Source: Prionace glauca | Lineage: Eukaryota > Chordata > Chondrichthyes > Carcharhiniformes > Carcharhinidae | DNA: 64,000 nucleotides | NCBI GenBank assembly: GCA_037974335.1 | Contig: CM075760.1 | Span: forward strand, 69,668,657 to 69,732,656 | Direction of reading: 5' to 3' | Shown: piece by piece, positions 11,850-23,176 of the stretch | Layout of the letters: the number at the start of each line of letters is the position of its first letter | How positions within the stretch are numbered: position 1 is the stretch's first letter | Made by a program: the position numbers and the translations under genes | The notes under the pieces: generated by a model | The model's database searches: none | What the model saw: only the letters and a program-made list of their open reading frames with translations | Told to the model about the DNA's origin: nothing

Positions 11850-12522
11850 TAGCTAAAAAAGATATGTATTCCATATCCGTTCTTAACCATTTTATGAGTC
11901 TGGTCCTGCTGTCTTCAGGGTCTGATGGACATGCACCTCAAGATCCCTCTGGCCCTCTGTACTTCCTGGTGTCCTATTGTTCATTGTGTATTCCCTGCCT
12001 TGTAGTTTTTTCAAAATGCATCACCTCAGACATTTTGGGGTTAAATGACATTTGCCACTGTTCTGTCCATCTAACTAGCCAGTCATATCGTCCTGTAATC
12101 CAAGGCTTTCATAGAACATAGAACCCTACAGTGCAGAAACAGGCCCTTCGGCCCATCGAGCCTGCACCGAACTCAATCCCACCCAGACCCTATCCCCATA
12201 TCCCTACACATTTTACCTGCTAATCCCTCTAACCTACACATCCCAGGATACTAAGGGGCAATTTTAGCATAGCCAATGAACCTAACCCGCACATCTTTGG
12301 ACTGTGGGAGGAAACCCACGCAGACACGAGGAGAATGTGCAAACTCCACACAGGCAGTGACCCAAGCCGAGAATCGAACCCAGGACCCTGGAGCTGTGAA
12401 GCAGCCGTGCTAACCACTGTGCTACCGTGCCACCCACTATTCGTCTTCACTATTGACCACAACACCAATTTTTCTATCATCAGCAAACTTACTGATCGAA
12501 CCCCCACATTCATGTCCACAGG
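11850..12522 (-). mobile_element. CR1-type LINE reverse-transcriptase fragment, split by a SINE
   Basis: Minus-strand translation gives SISKFADDRKIGVVVNSEDE around the catalytic FADD box (12438-12522). It continues beyond the SINE (12111-12435) into decayed downstream sequence (11850-12110). 5'-truncated. Confidence 0.7.
12111..12435 (-). mobile_element. SINE family A (HE1-like)
   Basis: Full-length minus-strand copy, from 'atagaaccctacagtgcaga' to 'cactgtgctaccgtgccacc'. It is inserted within a CR1 reverse-transcriptase fragment. Confidence 0.9.
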
Positions 12523-12529
12523 AAGCTCC

Positions 12530-13250
12530 GCGCGGACACTGATACAAGACTCTGATTGGTTGGAGGACCAGCGCCATGCGGTCCTCCAAGCGTTGCCATT
12601 GGTCAATCTCCCGCATGAGGGCAATGAGGAGACGGAACCCGAACCCACGTGGGGGTGGGCGGAGCTTTGACCGCCAGCCGCACTGAGCTGGTGTCCAATC
12701 CGCTGTGTATTGCTTCGATGACCTTTGCTCCATAGGTGTTACTCGGTTGGGGGGGGGGGGGGCGAGGCTCCTGGGTTCGTGTGCCCGGGCGTGCTCATTG
12801 AAATGGGCGGCACGGTAGCACAGTGGTTAGCACTGCTGCTTCACAGCTCCAGGGTCCTGGGTTCAATTCCGGCTCGGGTCACTGCCTGTGTGGAGTTTGC
12901 ACATTCTCCTCGTGTCTGCGTGGGTTTTCTCCGGGTGCTCCGGTTTCCTCCCACAGTCCAAAGATGTGCGGGTTAGGTTCATTGGCTATGCTAAAATTGC
13001 CCCTTAGTGTCCTGGGATGTGTAGGTTAGAGGGATTAGCAGGGATATGGGGATAGGGTCTGGGTGGGATTGTGTTCGGCGCAGACTCGATGGGCCGAAGG
13101 GCCTGTTTCTGCACTGTAGGGTTCTATGAAAAAAAAATCCTAGGAATAACCGCGGAGTGATTCCTATTGGCTGATTCAGGCAGTGCTCCATTGTGACGTC
13201 ACAATGCGGAAGTTGGCCACTGAACTTTAGAAGAAACTTCCTCCTCTGGG
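12530..13250 (+). promoter_or_regulatory. Promoter of gene C, split by a SINE
   Basis: Upstream half (12530-12680): 'gattggttggaggaccagcg' with inverted CCAAT boxes. Downstream half (13140-13250): 'ttcctattggctgattcagg', then a full CRE palindrome at 13191-13204 (core TGACGTCA). Gene E has the same two halves (25640-26030) with different sequence between them. The intervening SINE at 12805-13128 is extra. Confidence 0.6.
12805..13128 (+). mobile_element. SINE family A (HE1-like), well preserved
   Basis: Nearly identical to the copy at 7773-8117, with a poly-A-like run after it at 13129. It is inserted between the two halves of the gene C promoter. Confidence 0.9.
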
Positions 13251-13745
13251 CAACATCTGGGAGGAAATCAATGTCTCCCCCTTTCCATTTCTATTCTCAT
13301 TCTGGGGGATTCTGGGGACCTGCAGCAACTGAAGGGTAAGGTAGTGAATCCAATCTGTATATTCCACACATTTTTAGTCCAGTCATATCTGTCTGGCAGC
13401 CTGCTTGGAGATTTTCAGCTAGTGACGTTTGCTACCAAATAAACCTTTGGACTTTAACCTGGTGTTGTAAGACTTGTTAGTGTGTTAACTCCAGTCCAAC
13501 GCCGACATCTCCACATCCAGGACAGGAATCAGTGACAGTCAATCAGCCTCAATCATCAACTTCAGGAGAATTGGGAGGATGAATATTAGATACAGCAGAG
13601 TGAGAATAGAGGGAGAGTGTGTGGGATGGAGATTTGCAGCTTTTGGGGTATGAGAAAGAAAGAATGTTCCATAGAAACTAGAATTGTCTGTTCTGAATTT
13701 CGATCCTGTACTGACACTGATGACTTGCGTCAACTTGTTTTACAG
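13215..13745 (+). other. First exon and intron of gene C
   Basis: Contains the conserved block 'caacatctgggaggaaatca', a good GGTAAGG donor near 13335, a short intron interrupted by a Penelope-like tail, and the CTTGTTTTACAG acceptor at 13734-13745. Exon limits are inferred by comparison with A, D and E. Confidence 0.55.
13432..13516 (+). mobile_element. Penelope-like element terminal fragment
   Basis: Only the extreme 3' end is present ('tttaacctggtgttgtaaga' to 'gccgacatctccacat'). It interrupts the phrase that is continuous at 26240 in gene E ('ttcagct' / 'ccaggacagga'). Confidence 0.75.
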
Positions 13746-14075
13746 GATATTGAAAGAGGAATCACAGGCTGAAATCTCAAATGTCAGGTCTAGATCTGGC
13801 AGAGTCATGTTCCTTGGAAGCTGAACATCATCAACCATTGAATCTGGAAGGAGATTTGAAAAGATTTCAAACATCAGTGCGACTGGAAAAGCATCAACAC
13901 ACTTCCACATGCAAGTGAGAGTGTTCCAGTGCACTGACTGAAGAGCTTTAACCAGTTACACAGCCTGAATAAATATCACACCATTCAAATCAAGGAGAGA
14001 CTGTACGTGTATTGTGTGTGTGGACGAGTCTTCAACTGATTGTCCATCCAAGGCAGAGGCAAGGACGCCTGCACC
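13746..14075 (+). other. Leader of gene C finger exon
   Basis: Untranslated leader after the 13745 splice acceptor. It has the same finger debris as in A and B, ending 'gacgcctgcaccATGGAG' at 14067-14081. Confidence 0.7.
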
Positions 14076-14978
14076 ATGGAGAAACCATGGAAATGTGCAG
14101 ACTGTGGAAAGAGATACAGATTCCCATCTCTACTGGATGCTCATCGGCGCAGCCACACTGGGGAAAGGCCGTTCATCTGCTCTCAGTGTGGGGAGGGATT
14201 CATTCGACTCCCCCACCTGCAGTCACACCAGCGAGTTCACACTGGAGAAAGACCATTCACCTGCTCTCAGTGTGGAAAAGGATTCACTGTGTTATCCACT
14301 TTGCAGAGACACCAGCGAATTCACACTGGGGAGAGGCCGTTCACCTGCTCTCAGTGTGGGAAGGGATTCAACCAGTTGTCCAATCTGCGGACACACCAGC
14401 GAGTTCACACTGGGGAGAGGCCATTCACCTGCTCTCAGTGTGAGAAGAGATTCACTCGGTTATGCGACCTGCAGGCACATCAGCGCATTCACACTGGGGA
14501 GAGGCCATTCACCTGCTCTCAGTGTGGGAAGAGATTCACTGTGTCATCCACCTTGCAGAGGCACAAACAAATTCACACTGGGGAGAGGCCATTCATCTGC
14601 TCTCAGTGTGGGAAGGGATTCATTCAATTGTCCAGACTGCAGACACACCAGCGAGTTCATACTGGGGAGAGGCTGTTCATCTGCTCTCAGTGTGGGAAGG
14701 GATTCACTCAATTCTCCAGCCTGGAGACACACCAGCGAGTTCATACTGGAGAGAGACCGTTCACCTGCTCTCAGTGTGGGAAGGGATTCACTCGACAATT
14801 CCACCTGCGGACACACCAGCGAGTTCACACTGGGGAGAAGCCGTTTACCTGCTCTCAGTGTGGGAAGGGTTTCAGTCAGTTATCCAACCTGCAGAGACAC
14901 CAGCGAGTTCACATGGGGAGAAGCTGTTTACCTGCTGTCAGTGTGGGAAGGAATTCACTCAGTTATCCCACCTGCTGA
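14076..14978 (+). CDS. C2H2 zinc-finger protein C (10 fingers, frameshifted tail)
   Basis: A 300-residue frame from [14 protein letters not shown] at 14076. Ten complete TGE(K/R)P-linked fingers follow, with helices such as TVLSTL, NQLSNL, TRLCDL, IQLSRL and TRQFHL. After finger 10 a one-base loss in the linker codons ('ttcacatgggg' for 'ttcacactgggg', near 14912) shifts the frame, and about 23 unrelated residues follow before the stop. In the original frame an eleventh finger ([19 protein letters not shown]) ends at a TGA near 14987, and a further decayed finger reaches about 15075. As it stands the gene could encode a ten-finger protein with an alien tail. It has a promoter with a CRE and an intact acceptor. 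It is the inverted paralogue of A. Confidence 0.78.
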   Translation: MEKPWKCADCGKRYRFPSLLDAHRRSHTGERPFICSQCGEGFIRLPHLQSHQRVHTGERPFTCSQCGKGFTVLSTLQRHQRIHTGERPFTCSQCGKGFNQLSNLRTHQRVHTGERPFTCSQCEKRFTRLCDLQAHQRIHTGERPFTCSQCGKRFTVSSTLQRHKQIHTGERPFICSQCGKGFIQLSRLQTHQRVHTGERLFICSQCGKGFTQFSSLETHQRVHTGERPFTCSQCGKGFTRQFHLRTHQRVHTGEKPFTCSQCGKGFSQLSNLQRHQRVHMGRSCLPAVSVGRNSLSYPTC

Positions 14979-15289
14979 GACATCAGTGAGGTTACACTGG
15001 GGGGGTTACACCTGCTCAGTGTATAAAAAGGGTTCAGAATTTTATCACAGCTGCTGAGGCACCAACAAGTTCACAGAGATTGGATTCTGCTGTTAATTGT
15101 TTCTGCTCTGAATTATGTCCAGGACTGCATTTTGTTCATTCTCACTGTAAGTCAATGGGGAGGGTCAGAGGGTTTCTTTCTGCTGGACTGGCCGGTCTCA
15201 CAACTTTGCTTCCAGTGGGCTGATGCTTTTTGAGTCTTGTTGCGAGTACCTGGTTTTAAATTTCACAAGGATCACAGAGTGACAGGGTG

Positions 15290-15620
15290 TTAGGAAGTTT
15301 AGAGATATTTAGTCAACATTTCCCTCCCCCCCCCAAAATGCGCATCCAGTTTCCTTTGTAATTGTTTAGTATCTCCATTTCCTCCAGCCTCATAGGCAGT
15401 GAGTTCCAGGTCATTACCATTCGCTGCATCAAAATATTCTTCCTCACATTCCTCCCCCTACATCTCTGACCCAAAACTTTAAATCTCTGTCCCCCTCGTC
15501 CTTGTCCCAGCAGTGAATGGGAACAGCTTTTCTTTGTCCACTTTATCTAAACCTGTCAGAATCTTGTCCACCTCGTTCAAATCTCCCCTCAACCTCCTTT
15601 GCTCCAAGGGGAACAACCCC
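15290..15620 (-). mobile_element. Degenerate CR1-type LINE (duplicated with gene C)
   Basis: Reverse counterpart of 195-520, with 'ggcagtgagttccaggtcat' and 'caaatctcccctcaacctcc'. Confidence 0.7.
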
Positions 15621-15799
15621 AGCCTGACATCGACAATAAAGAACAAACTAACAGAATATGTTAATACCTGAAATCAAATGGGAATGTTTAATTTCTGTTT
15701 TAAAGATATTGTGAATATATTAGTCTGGACAATAATGAAATTGGGATAACTCAGCTTGGGTGTGGTTGAATGGAATATATCTATCTGTTAACCACCTCC

Positions 15800-17479
15800 A
15801 TTGAGTGAAAATCTGGAATGTGGAGCTGGAAATCACTCCCTAACAGCACTGTGGTTGTATTTACAGGCATTGTAGCAGTTCAGGAAGGCAGTGTTGGGGT
15901 TGACCATGGCCGAGGCAGCTACAGACAGACACATATTCTGTTATAATGGAAGGTGTGCAGATTGAATGTGAGGCATTATGGGACTGGACTGTCTTGACCA
16001 CATTCCTGTGACAGCTCAGTTTCTGTAATTACAGACCATTAAAGCTGCTTAGCAGGGCCCTGACAGCGGACCTGATGAGAATATTTACTGGGAATGAGTT
16101 GGAATTAAACTTATCCCAGGACTGCTGGTGTTCAGCGGTTGAGATACCTGAATCTGTAAAAAGGGGGGTCTGACCAATCAACAAACAGTGGTAGGTAGTT
16201 GGATAAGAAATTAAGAAGCATTCTCAGGCATTGTTTAAATTAATTTATCCTAAATTTGTGCTCAGAAACTGTGACTGATTTGTGACCCGATAGTCAGTGA
16301 AGTGACGGTATATTCCAAGTAGCACTGGACTGAAAAGCAGACCCTCTGAGAGTAGATCCGAATCGTTATTATCTTACCCCATCATGGCCAGTGAAAAATC
16401 AGAGCTCCAGTGGGTACTGGACAGGTCTCTTACCTGCCATTTGGAAACTAAGAACACAAAACCTATTGATAAAATGGTTTGAGAATAGAGCCATTTCAAG
16501 TCTGGATGACACTTCATAAGAGCTCTGATAAAGGGTCATCCAGACTCGAGACATTGATTCTATTCTTTCTCCACAGATGCTGTCAGACCTGCAGAGATTT
16601 TCCAGCATCTGCAGTATTTCATTTTTATGATAAAATGAGATTTGGAATCCCCACAACCCTCCCCCAAAACAGAGGGAGTGGTGGGAGAGGAAAATAAGGA
16701 TAAGAATGAAGAAGTCTGGCTGCTGATTCTCCGAGCCCATCTAGAATTAACAAAATGAGTGAATCAGTTTATAAAGCACAGAAGTTACCCATCCCTAACA
16801 ATAACTGATCAAATTACAATAATTAGGTTGAAGAATGTAACAAAAAATGAATGGATGAAGTTTAAAATCAAGTTTGTTTTGTTGTTAGAAAAGTTTTTTT
16901 TTAAATCATGTAAAGTGCCATAATTGCGTGCCAAGTTTTTTCTGCTCACTCCCCACCCCTTTAGGCTCTGTAGAAAAGTTAACCCTTTCAGCACTCAGTT
17001 GATTTGTTTTTAAATCACTCGGAAACCCATGTCTATTTTAATTTATAATTGTGGATTTATTCAAACCAGTTAAATCTGAAAATTTTAAATGTAGCCTGGA
17101 GGAATTTGGAATAACTGAGAATTCTCTCATTGTCACCTCAACCCCAGATAAAGAACAAAAATTTTACAGGTGGTAATGGTAACTCAATAAACTGTTTGTT
17201 GATTGAATCAGGTTTGAGTGTTGAATGATTCTTCTGAGTTCATTGCCCCCAACACACTGGGTACATTACCACTGGAAACCAGATATTGCCAAAACCTTCA
17301 GACAATACAAAGACTCACGAAAGCCAGTGCCCCAGTTTAAAGACTTATTGACCAATGATCGAAGGGAAACATTATTGGACAGTGTAATACCTCTCTAGAA
17401 GAGAAGCATCCCGATCTCTGCAATAAATCTGACATAAAAGCTTTCGATAGGTCAATTATACATTCTTCATGTATAATTC
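15800..17479. other. AT-rich intergenic region with one palindromic repeat
   Basis: No gene is seen. An imperfect palindrome of about 42-base arms at 16482-16566, centred on GAGCTC, belongs to a repeat whose right-hand part ('ctccacagatgctgtcagac') recurs in fragments near 29625 and 52395. Confidence 0.5.
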
Positions 17480-17940
17480 TTACAAGGATGTTGCCTGGAC
17501 TGGGAGGCATGCCTTATGAAGATAGGTTGAGGGAGCTGGGACTCTTTTCCCTAGAGAGGCGAAGGTTGAGAGGCGACCTGATAGAGGTTTATAAAATGTT
17601 GAGAAGAATAGATAGGGTGGACTCTCAGAGGCTATTTCCCCGGGTTGAAATGGTCGCTACGAGAGGACACAGATTTAAGGTGCGGGGAGGGAAGTACAGA
17701 GGTGATGTTAGGGGTAAGTTTTTCACTCAGAGGGTGGTGAGTGAATGGAATCGGCTGCTGTCATCGGTGGTGGAGGCGAACTCGCTGGGGTCTTTTAAAA
17801 GACTTCTGGATGAGTATATGGGGTTTAATGGGATTGGGGGTTATAGATAGGTCTGTAGATTGGTGGGGTTGATGTGATCGGCGCAACTCGAGGGCCGAAG
17901 GGCCTGTTTGTGCTGTAATGTTCTATGTTCTATGTCAAAT
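17480..17940 (+). mobile_element. CR1-type LINE 3' fragment (second subfamily)
   Basis: Translates as the CR1 C-terminal domain (PYEDRLRELGLFSLERRRLR ... KFFTQRVVSEWNRL) for about 120 residues, then a 3' UTR ending in repeated TTCTATG units rather than TTCTTATG. The open frame makes it fairly young. Confidence 0.85.
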
Positions 17941-18621
17941 TCTCTCACCTTTCATTACGTACAAACCAATCATTTTTAACACAAAAAATCGTTAATTATG
18001 TATGTCATACACTTTAGCCAATTGCATTTTATCCTCTGACACAATGGGATTTGATTTGTCCATAGAATCCGGACACTTCCTCCCGCTATTGCTGACTCCA
18101 CTTCCCCTATTGCTTGGCAACCCCAGATGCTTAGCTATAAAGATCAAAATTACTGTTCCCACCGGCTCTTACTCTGCCACTGGCCAACCAGACAAATGCA
18201 AATTTTCATGTCTGAGAAGGCACTGTCTTATCTGGACAGTGTGAATGGATCCTATTCATGAAGCTGCCTTGAAAACCTTTCTATTAGAAACTTTACTGGC
18301 AAATGTTGGCAAATTCTGTGGTTTCATTCTTCTGAAGAATGTCGCCTGTCTGTAAGTGTCCCTGTACCATCATGCCTTGCAGCAGCCTACCTTTGGCTAA
18401 AGGTTACAATTGCTTTTAAAATACAGCTAACATCCATTTTAAAATCAGAAAATCCATGTTTAAATCAGAATAATTTGTTTAAATCTCTGAATGACAAGTA
18501 AATTAGAATTACTTGATTAAATCTCTTACTACAGTCGCATATGTAGACTGTTCCCTTGTTAGTTTCTAAATCATTAACTCAATGCTGGTAGTGTCTAAAA
18601 TGCCTAATGGTTTAAAATTTC
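17941..18621. other. Intergenic, little recognisable
   Basis: AT-rich. One stretch at about 18050-18110 ('ttccggaca', 'ctattgctgactccact') repeats inside the LINE relic at 18905-18965, so part of this region is old LINE. Confidence 0.35.
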
Positions 18622-19211
18622 TCAAACTTTAGGAATTTTCTCCAACAGTTTGCCATTGCGGAGCTCGGAGTACAGCACTTGTTTCGGGAGTCTTGTGTGG
18701 GGCGTGAGGACAATGTGGCCCGCCCATTGCAGCTGGTCTAGTGTGATCAGTGCCTCACTACTGGGGAAATTGGCCCAGGAGAGGACACTCACATTGCTAG
18801 GCCTATCCTGCCAGTGGATTTGCAGGATTTTGTGGAGGAAACTTTGGTGACATCTCTCCAGGGATTTGAGGTGTCTGCTGTTCTGATGGATACAGGAGGG
18901 CGAATTTGATTTGTCCATAGATTCCGGACACTTCCTCCCCCTATTGCTGACTCCACTACAGGCTCTGTAGACCATGAGCTTGGTGCTGGATTTGAGGTCT
19001 CGGGCTTTGAACACTCTGTTCCTCGTGTGTCCGAAGCCTGCACTGGCACACTGGAGTCGCTTCTGGATTTCATCGTCGATGTCTGCCTGTGCCAACAGGA
19101 GGCTCCCAAAGTGTGGGAAATGATCCACATTGTCCAGGGGCTCAACATGGATTTTGATGGTCAGGAGGGGGAGTAGGAGTGGGCTGGGAGAGAGCCTTTG
19201 TTTCCCGAATG

Positions 19212-19300
19212 TTTGGTTTGTAGATAAGTTTAAACTTGTTTATTGGTGTCACAAGTAGGCTTACATTAACGCTACAATCAAGTTACTGTGACAATCCCGA
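19212..19300 (-). mobile_element. SINE family B tail fragment
   Basis: Matches the tail of the SINE at 38184-38452 ('gtcacaagtaggctta', 'gttactgtga'). The head is missing. Confidence 0.55.
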
Positions 19301-19379
19301 GATCAACCTCTGAGTGTGCGCACAGACACACTCACGTTGTAAACAAAGCCCAATCCCTCACTCAAACCAGCCTCCCACT

Positions 19380-19690
19380 CATTGCCACTGTCTACACTTC
19401 CACTGCCTCAGAAAAGCAGCCAACATAATTAAGGACTCCATGCACACTGGACATTCTCTCTTCCATCGAGAAAAAGATACAAAAGTCTGAGGACATGTAC
19501 CAACCAACTCAAAAACAGCTTCTTGCACACTGCCGTCAGACTTCTGAGTTGACGTAATGCATACACCTATGACTGTAACATTCTGCACTCTCTCCTTTCC
19601 TTCCCTTTGTACAGTGTGCTCTGTCTGTATAGCGTAAGAAACAATACTTTTCACTGTACACTAATACATGTGGCAATAATAAATCAAATG
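19380..19690 (+). mobile_element. L2-like LINE 3' end
   Basis: Matches in reverse the 3' ends at 33682 and 40384, including 'caatacttttcactgtacac' and the terminal 'aataaatcaaat'. Confidence 0.7.
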
Positions 19691-19699
19691 AAATAGGCA

Positions 19700-20038
19700 T
19701 TTTTAAAATTCATTTGTAGGACATGGGTATAGCTGGCTGGCCAGCATTTATTGCCCATCCCTAGTTGCCTGAGGGCATTTGAGAGTTAACCACATCACTG
19801 TGGCTCCAGAGTCAGATCAGGAAAGTACTGCAGATTCCCTTCTCTCAAGGACATTAGTGAATCAAATGGGTTTTTCTGACAATTGACAATGGTTTCATGG
19901 TCATCAGTAGGTTCTTAATTTTTTTTAATGAATTCAAATTCCACCATCTGCCGTGGCAGGATTCAAACCCGGGTCTCCAGAACATTAGCTGCGTTTCTAG
20001 ATTAATAGTCTAGTGATAATACCATAGGCCATCACTTA
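19700..20038 (-). mobile_element. SINE family C
   Basis: Shares 'ctggctggccagcattta', 'gtttcatggtcatcagtagg' and 'ggattcaaacccgggtctcc' with the other family C copies. Confidence 0.7.
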
Positions 20039-20289
20039 CCCCCCCACCCCAAGTCTGCGTACTGCAGCCCGATGACTGAGATTGGGCTGGTCTTGGTTCT
20101 GGCCTGGTGGGGTGGGACATTGAAAGCTTCCCACTGGTCCAGTTGGTTAGCTCAACTCCAGCGGGAAGCTTCATGGTGCTGGGGTGGAGTGTTGCTGCGG
20201 GGAAGGTGGGGATGAAGATTGGCGCGATAATGCAGCCCTGTTTGATCCCAATTTGCACTCGTACTGATTCTCTCGCTGTAGTAAGGATG

Positions 20290-22337
20290 TGATTGCACTG
20301 GAGGGGGTTCACAGGAGGTTCACCAAGATGTTGCCTGGGATGGAGCAGCTGAGCTACAAGGAGAGACTCGATCGGCTTGGATTGTTTTCTTTAGAGCAGA
20401 GAAGAACATAAGAACATAAGAAATAGGAGCAGGAGTAGGCCATCTGGCCCTTCGAGCCTGCCCCGCCATTCAATAAGATCATGGCTGATCTGTCGTGACT
20501 CAGCTCCACCTTCCCGCCCTCCCCATAACCCTTAATCCCCTCTCTTATCAAAAACCCATCAACCCGTTTCTTAAAAATATTTAGCGAGGCAGCCTCCACC
20601 ACTTCAACGGGCAGAGAATTCCAGAGATTCACGACCCTTTGAGTGAAGAAGTTCCTCCTCAACTCTGTTCTAAACCGCCCCCCCTTTATCTTGAGGCTGT
20701 GCCCCCTAGTCCTACTGTCTTTTTTGAGCGGGAACAGTCTCTCCACCTCTATCCTATCCATCCCATTCATCATCTTATACGTCTCAATGAGATCTCCCCT
20801 CATTCTTCTAAACTCTAACGAGTACAAGCCTAGTTTATTCAGCCTCTCCTCATAGCTCAATCCCCTCAACTCCGGTATCAGCCGAGTAAACCTCCTCTGC
20901 ACTCCCTCCAGGGCCAAAACATCCTTGCGCAGGTGCGGCGCCCAAAACTGCACACAGTACTCCAGCTGCGGCCTCACCAATGCCCTATACAGCTGCAGCA
21001 AGACCTCCCTACTTTTATATTCAATCCCCTTCGCTATGAAGGCCAGCATCCCATTCGCCTTCCTGACCACCTGCTGCACCTGCAAGCTGGGTTTTTGCGA
21101 CTCATGCACAAGGACCCCGAGGTCCCTCTGCACCGTCGCCTGCTGCAGTTTTTCGCCCCATAAGTAATAGTCCTTCCTACCATTCCTCCTACCAAAGTGG
21201 ACCACCTCACACTTGCCAACATTAAATTCCATTTGCCATTTCCTGGCCCATTCGCCCAGCCTATCTAGATCCTTCTGCAGACTCTCCACACCCTCCGCAC
21301 AATTTGCCTTTCCCCCAATCTTGGTGTCATCAGCAAATTTCGACACCCTGCACTCGGTTCCCTCCTCCAGATCATCTATATAAATGGTAAATAGCTGAGG
21401 CCCCAGCACCGACCCCTGGGGCACCCCACTAGTCACCAACCGCCAATCCGAATAGCATCCATTGACCCCCACTCTCTGCCTCCTATTTGACAACCAATTC
21501 TCTATCCACGCTAACACCCTACCCCCAACTCCATGTCCCCTGACCTTCTGCAATAACCTCTTGTGAGGTACCTTGTCAAACGCCTTCTGAAAATCCAGAA
21601 AGACCACATCCACCGGCTCTCCTCCATCCACTGCCCTAGACACATCCTCATAGAACTCCAGTAAATTTGTCAGACACGACTTCCCTTTAATGAAACAGTG
21701 TTGCGTCCGCCCTATCAAGCAATTCCCCTCAAGATGCCTCGCTATTTCCTCCTTAATGACGGTTTCTAACATTTTACCTACCACAGACGTTAAACTAACC
21801 GGCCTATAATTCCCCGCCTTTTGCCTGGCACCCTTCTTAAACAACGGCGTAACATTAGCCGTTTTCCAATCTTCCGGCATTTCCCCGGAAGTTGATGCTG
21901 GGTTTCGTCTTTTCATCTTTGTGTCTGCCTGTGTCGACAGGAGGCTCCCCAGAAGGCTGAGGGGGGACATGGTTGAGGTGTATAAGATTATGAGGGGTAT
22001 GGACAGGGTGGATAGGAAGCAGCTGTATCCCTTATTTGAAGGGTCAATAATGAGGTGGCATCATTTTAAGGTGAGGGACAGGAAGTTTTGGGGAATTTGA
22101 AGAAAAATGTTTTCACCCAGAGGGTGGTGGGAGTCTGGAATTCACTGTCTGGGTGGGTAGTAGAGGCAGGAAACCTCACAACCTTTAAAAAGCACATGGA
22201 TGAGCATTGGAATGTTTTGACAGTTCAAACACCATCAGCCAAGTGCTGGAAAGTGGATTAATGCAAATTTAGTATAGTTTTGTCAGTGCAGACTTGATGG
22301 GCTGAAAGGCCCTTTCTGTACTGTATGACTTTATGAC
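20290..22337 (+). mobile_element. CR1-type LINE 3' fragment, split by a second CR1
   Basis: Segments 20290-20399 and 21956-22337 read through as one element ('tttagagcaga' joins 'agaaggctgagg'). The element's 3' end ('tgtactgtatgactttatga') abuts the last codons of gene D. The intervening insert is 20405-21950, flanked by the direct repeat AGAAG at 20400-20404 and 21951-21955. Confidence 0.75.
20405..21950 (-). mobile_element. CR1-type LINE with long reverse-transcriptase frame
   Basis: A single minus-strand frame of about 500 residues covers nearly the whole RT domain. It begins at MPEDWKTANVTPLFKKG, then YRPVSLTS, FLDFQKAFDKVPH, SGVPQGSVLGPQLF, the catalytic FADD in VSKFADDTKIGG, and the C-terminal FFTQRVVNLWNSLP. 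The endonuclease half is missing (5' truncation). A two-base difference near 20520 lets the frame run into the 3' UTR, whereas sister copies stop at ERAGRWS. The element ends in TTCTTATG units (20405). About 54 bases at 21897-21950 come from another LINE family. The 3' third is almost identical to the copies at 23838, 43845 and 50975, so the family was recently active. Confidence 0.92.
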
Positions 22338-23176
22338 TTGTGAACTCGCTGGTGTTTCTGCAGTCGGGATGAGTGAGTGAATCCCGTCCCACAAACGGTG
22401 CAGGTGAACGGTCTCTCCCCAGTGTGAACTCGCTGGTGTTTCTGCAGTCGGGATGACTGAGTGAATCCCGTCCCACACACGGTGCAGGTGAATGGTCTCT
22501 CCCCAGTGTGAACTCGCTGGTGTGTTCGCAGGGCAGATGATGATCTGAATCTCTTTGTGCAGTGAGAGCAGCTGAACGGTCTCTCCTCAGTGTGAACTCG
22601 CTGGTGGGACATCATTAGCTGAGAGCTTTTGAAATCCCTCCCACAGTCAGAGCATTTAAAGGGTCTCTCCTGGGTGTGAATGACATTGTGCCTCAGCAAG
22701 TAGGGCAACTGACTGAAATCTTTCCCACATACAGAACAAGTGAACGGCCTCTCCCCAGTGTGAACTAACTGGTGTCTCCGCAGACCTGATGCCACACTGA
22801 ATCCTTTCCCACACACAGAGCAAGTGAACGGCCTCTCCCCAGTGTGAACTCGCTGATGGCTCTGCAAATCAATTAACTGAGTGAATCCCTTCCCACACAC
22901 AGAGCAGATGAAAGGTCTCTCCCCAGTGTGAAATCGGTGGTGTCTCTGCAGGCTGGATAATCGAGTGAATCCCTTCCCACACTCAGAGCAAGTGAATGGC
23001 CTTTCCCCAGTGTGAACTCGCTGGTGTCTCTGTAAATCAATTATTTGAGTGTATCCCTTCCCACACACAGAGCAGGTGAACGGTCTCTCCCCAGAGTGAC
23101 AGCGCCGATGAATTTCCAGCTGAGATGGAAAACTGAATCCTTTCCCACAGTCCGCACATTTCCACGGTTTCTCCAT
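22331..23176 (-). CDS. C2H2 zinc-finger protein D (10 fingers, intact)
   Basis: Predicted nuclear DNA-binding protein of 281 residues, from the [14 protein letters not shown] start (ATG at 23174-23176) to a TAA at 22331-22333. Ten complete C2H2 fingers run without a break. Fingers 2 and 4 share a (I/L)IDL helix, finger 6 has the RHNVIH variant, finger 7 has the DFKSSQL helix, and fingers 9 and 10 differ by one helix residue (TQSSRL / THSSRL). All Cys and His ligands are present. The stop codon is formed at the junction with the 3' end of a CR1 element, three codons after the last His; in the related gene K the same 'cacaagtcat' continues to a different stop. No effector domain is seen. D and E lie head-to-head around the promoter at 25.6-26.0 kb, which is the likely promoter for both. 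Confidence 0.88.
   Translation of the reverse strand: MEKPWKCADCGKGFSFPSQLEIHRRCHSGERPFTCSVCGKGYTQIIDLQRHQRVHTGERPFTCSECGKGFTRLSSLQRHHRFHTGERPFICSVCGKGFTQLIDLQSHQRVHTGERPFTCSVCGKGFSVASGLRRHQLVHTGERPFTCSVCGKDFSQLPYLLRHNVIHTQERPFKCSDCGRDFKSSQLMMSHQRVHTEERPFSCSHCTKRFRSSSALRTHQRVHTGERPFTCTVCGTGFTQSSRLQKHQRVHTGERPFTCTVCGTGFTHSSRLQKHQRVHKS

Larger units (their letters stand above)
13215..15800 (+). repeat. Segmental duplication, copy 2 (holds gene C)
   Basis: Inverted relative to 1-3040. The shared 3' flank includes the CR1 relic and the phrase 'gggtgtggttgaatggaata' (15760-15780), matched in reverse at 40-60. Confidence 0.8.
18622..20292 (-). mobile_element. Non-LTR LINE relic of a non-CR1 clade, interrupted
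   Basis: Two minus-strand parts of a reverse-transcriptase protein are recognisable. IGIKQGCIIAPIF (about 20200-20240) is the RT box preceding the catalytic site. LLLAQADIDDEIQKRLQCAS through LQWAGHIVLTPHTRLPKQVL (18640-19110) is the C-terminal part. SINE and L2-like fragments (19212-20038) lie between them. The clade is not CR1; I cannot fix it further. Plus-strand pieces of the same family lie at 58060-59150. Confidence 0.7.

Noticed and set aside
20643-20855. A recurring 70-residue frame, also at 24081 and 44002
   Set aside because: It is the antisense strand of the CR1 C-terminal codons.
20354-21970. The full 538-residue frame as one protein
   Set aside because: Both ends are accidental: the N-terminal part comes from another LINE and the C-terminal part from 3' UTR. 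Only the RT core is real.
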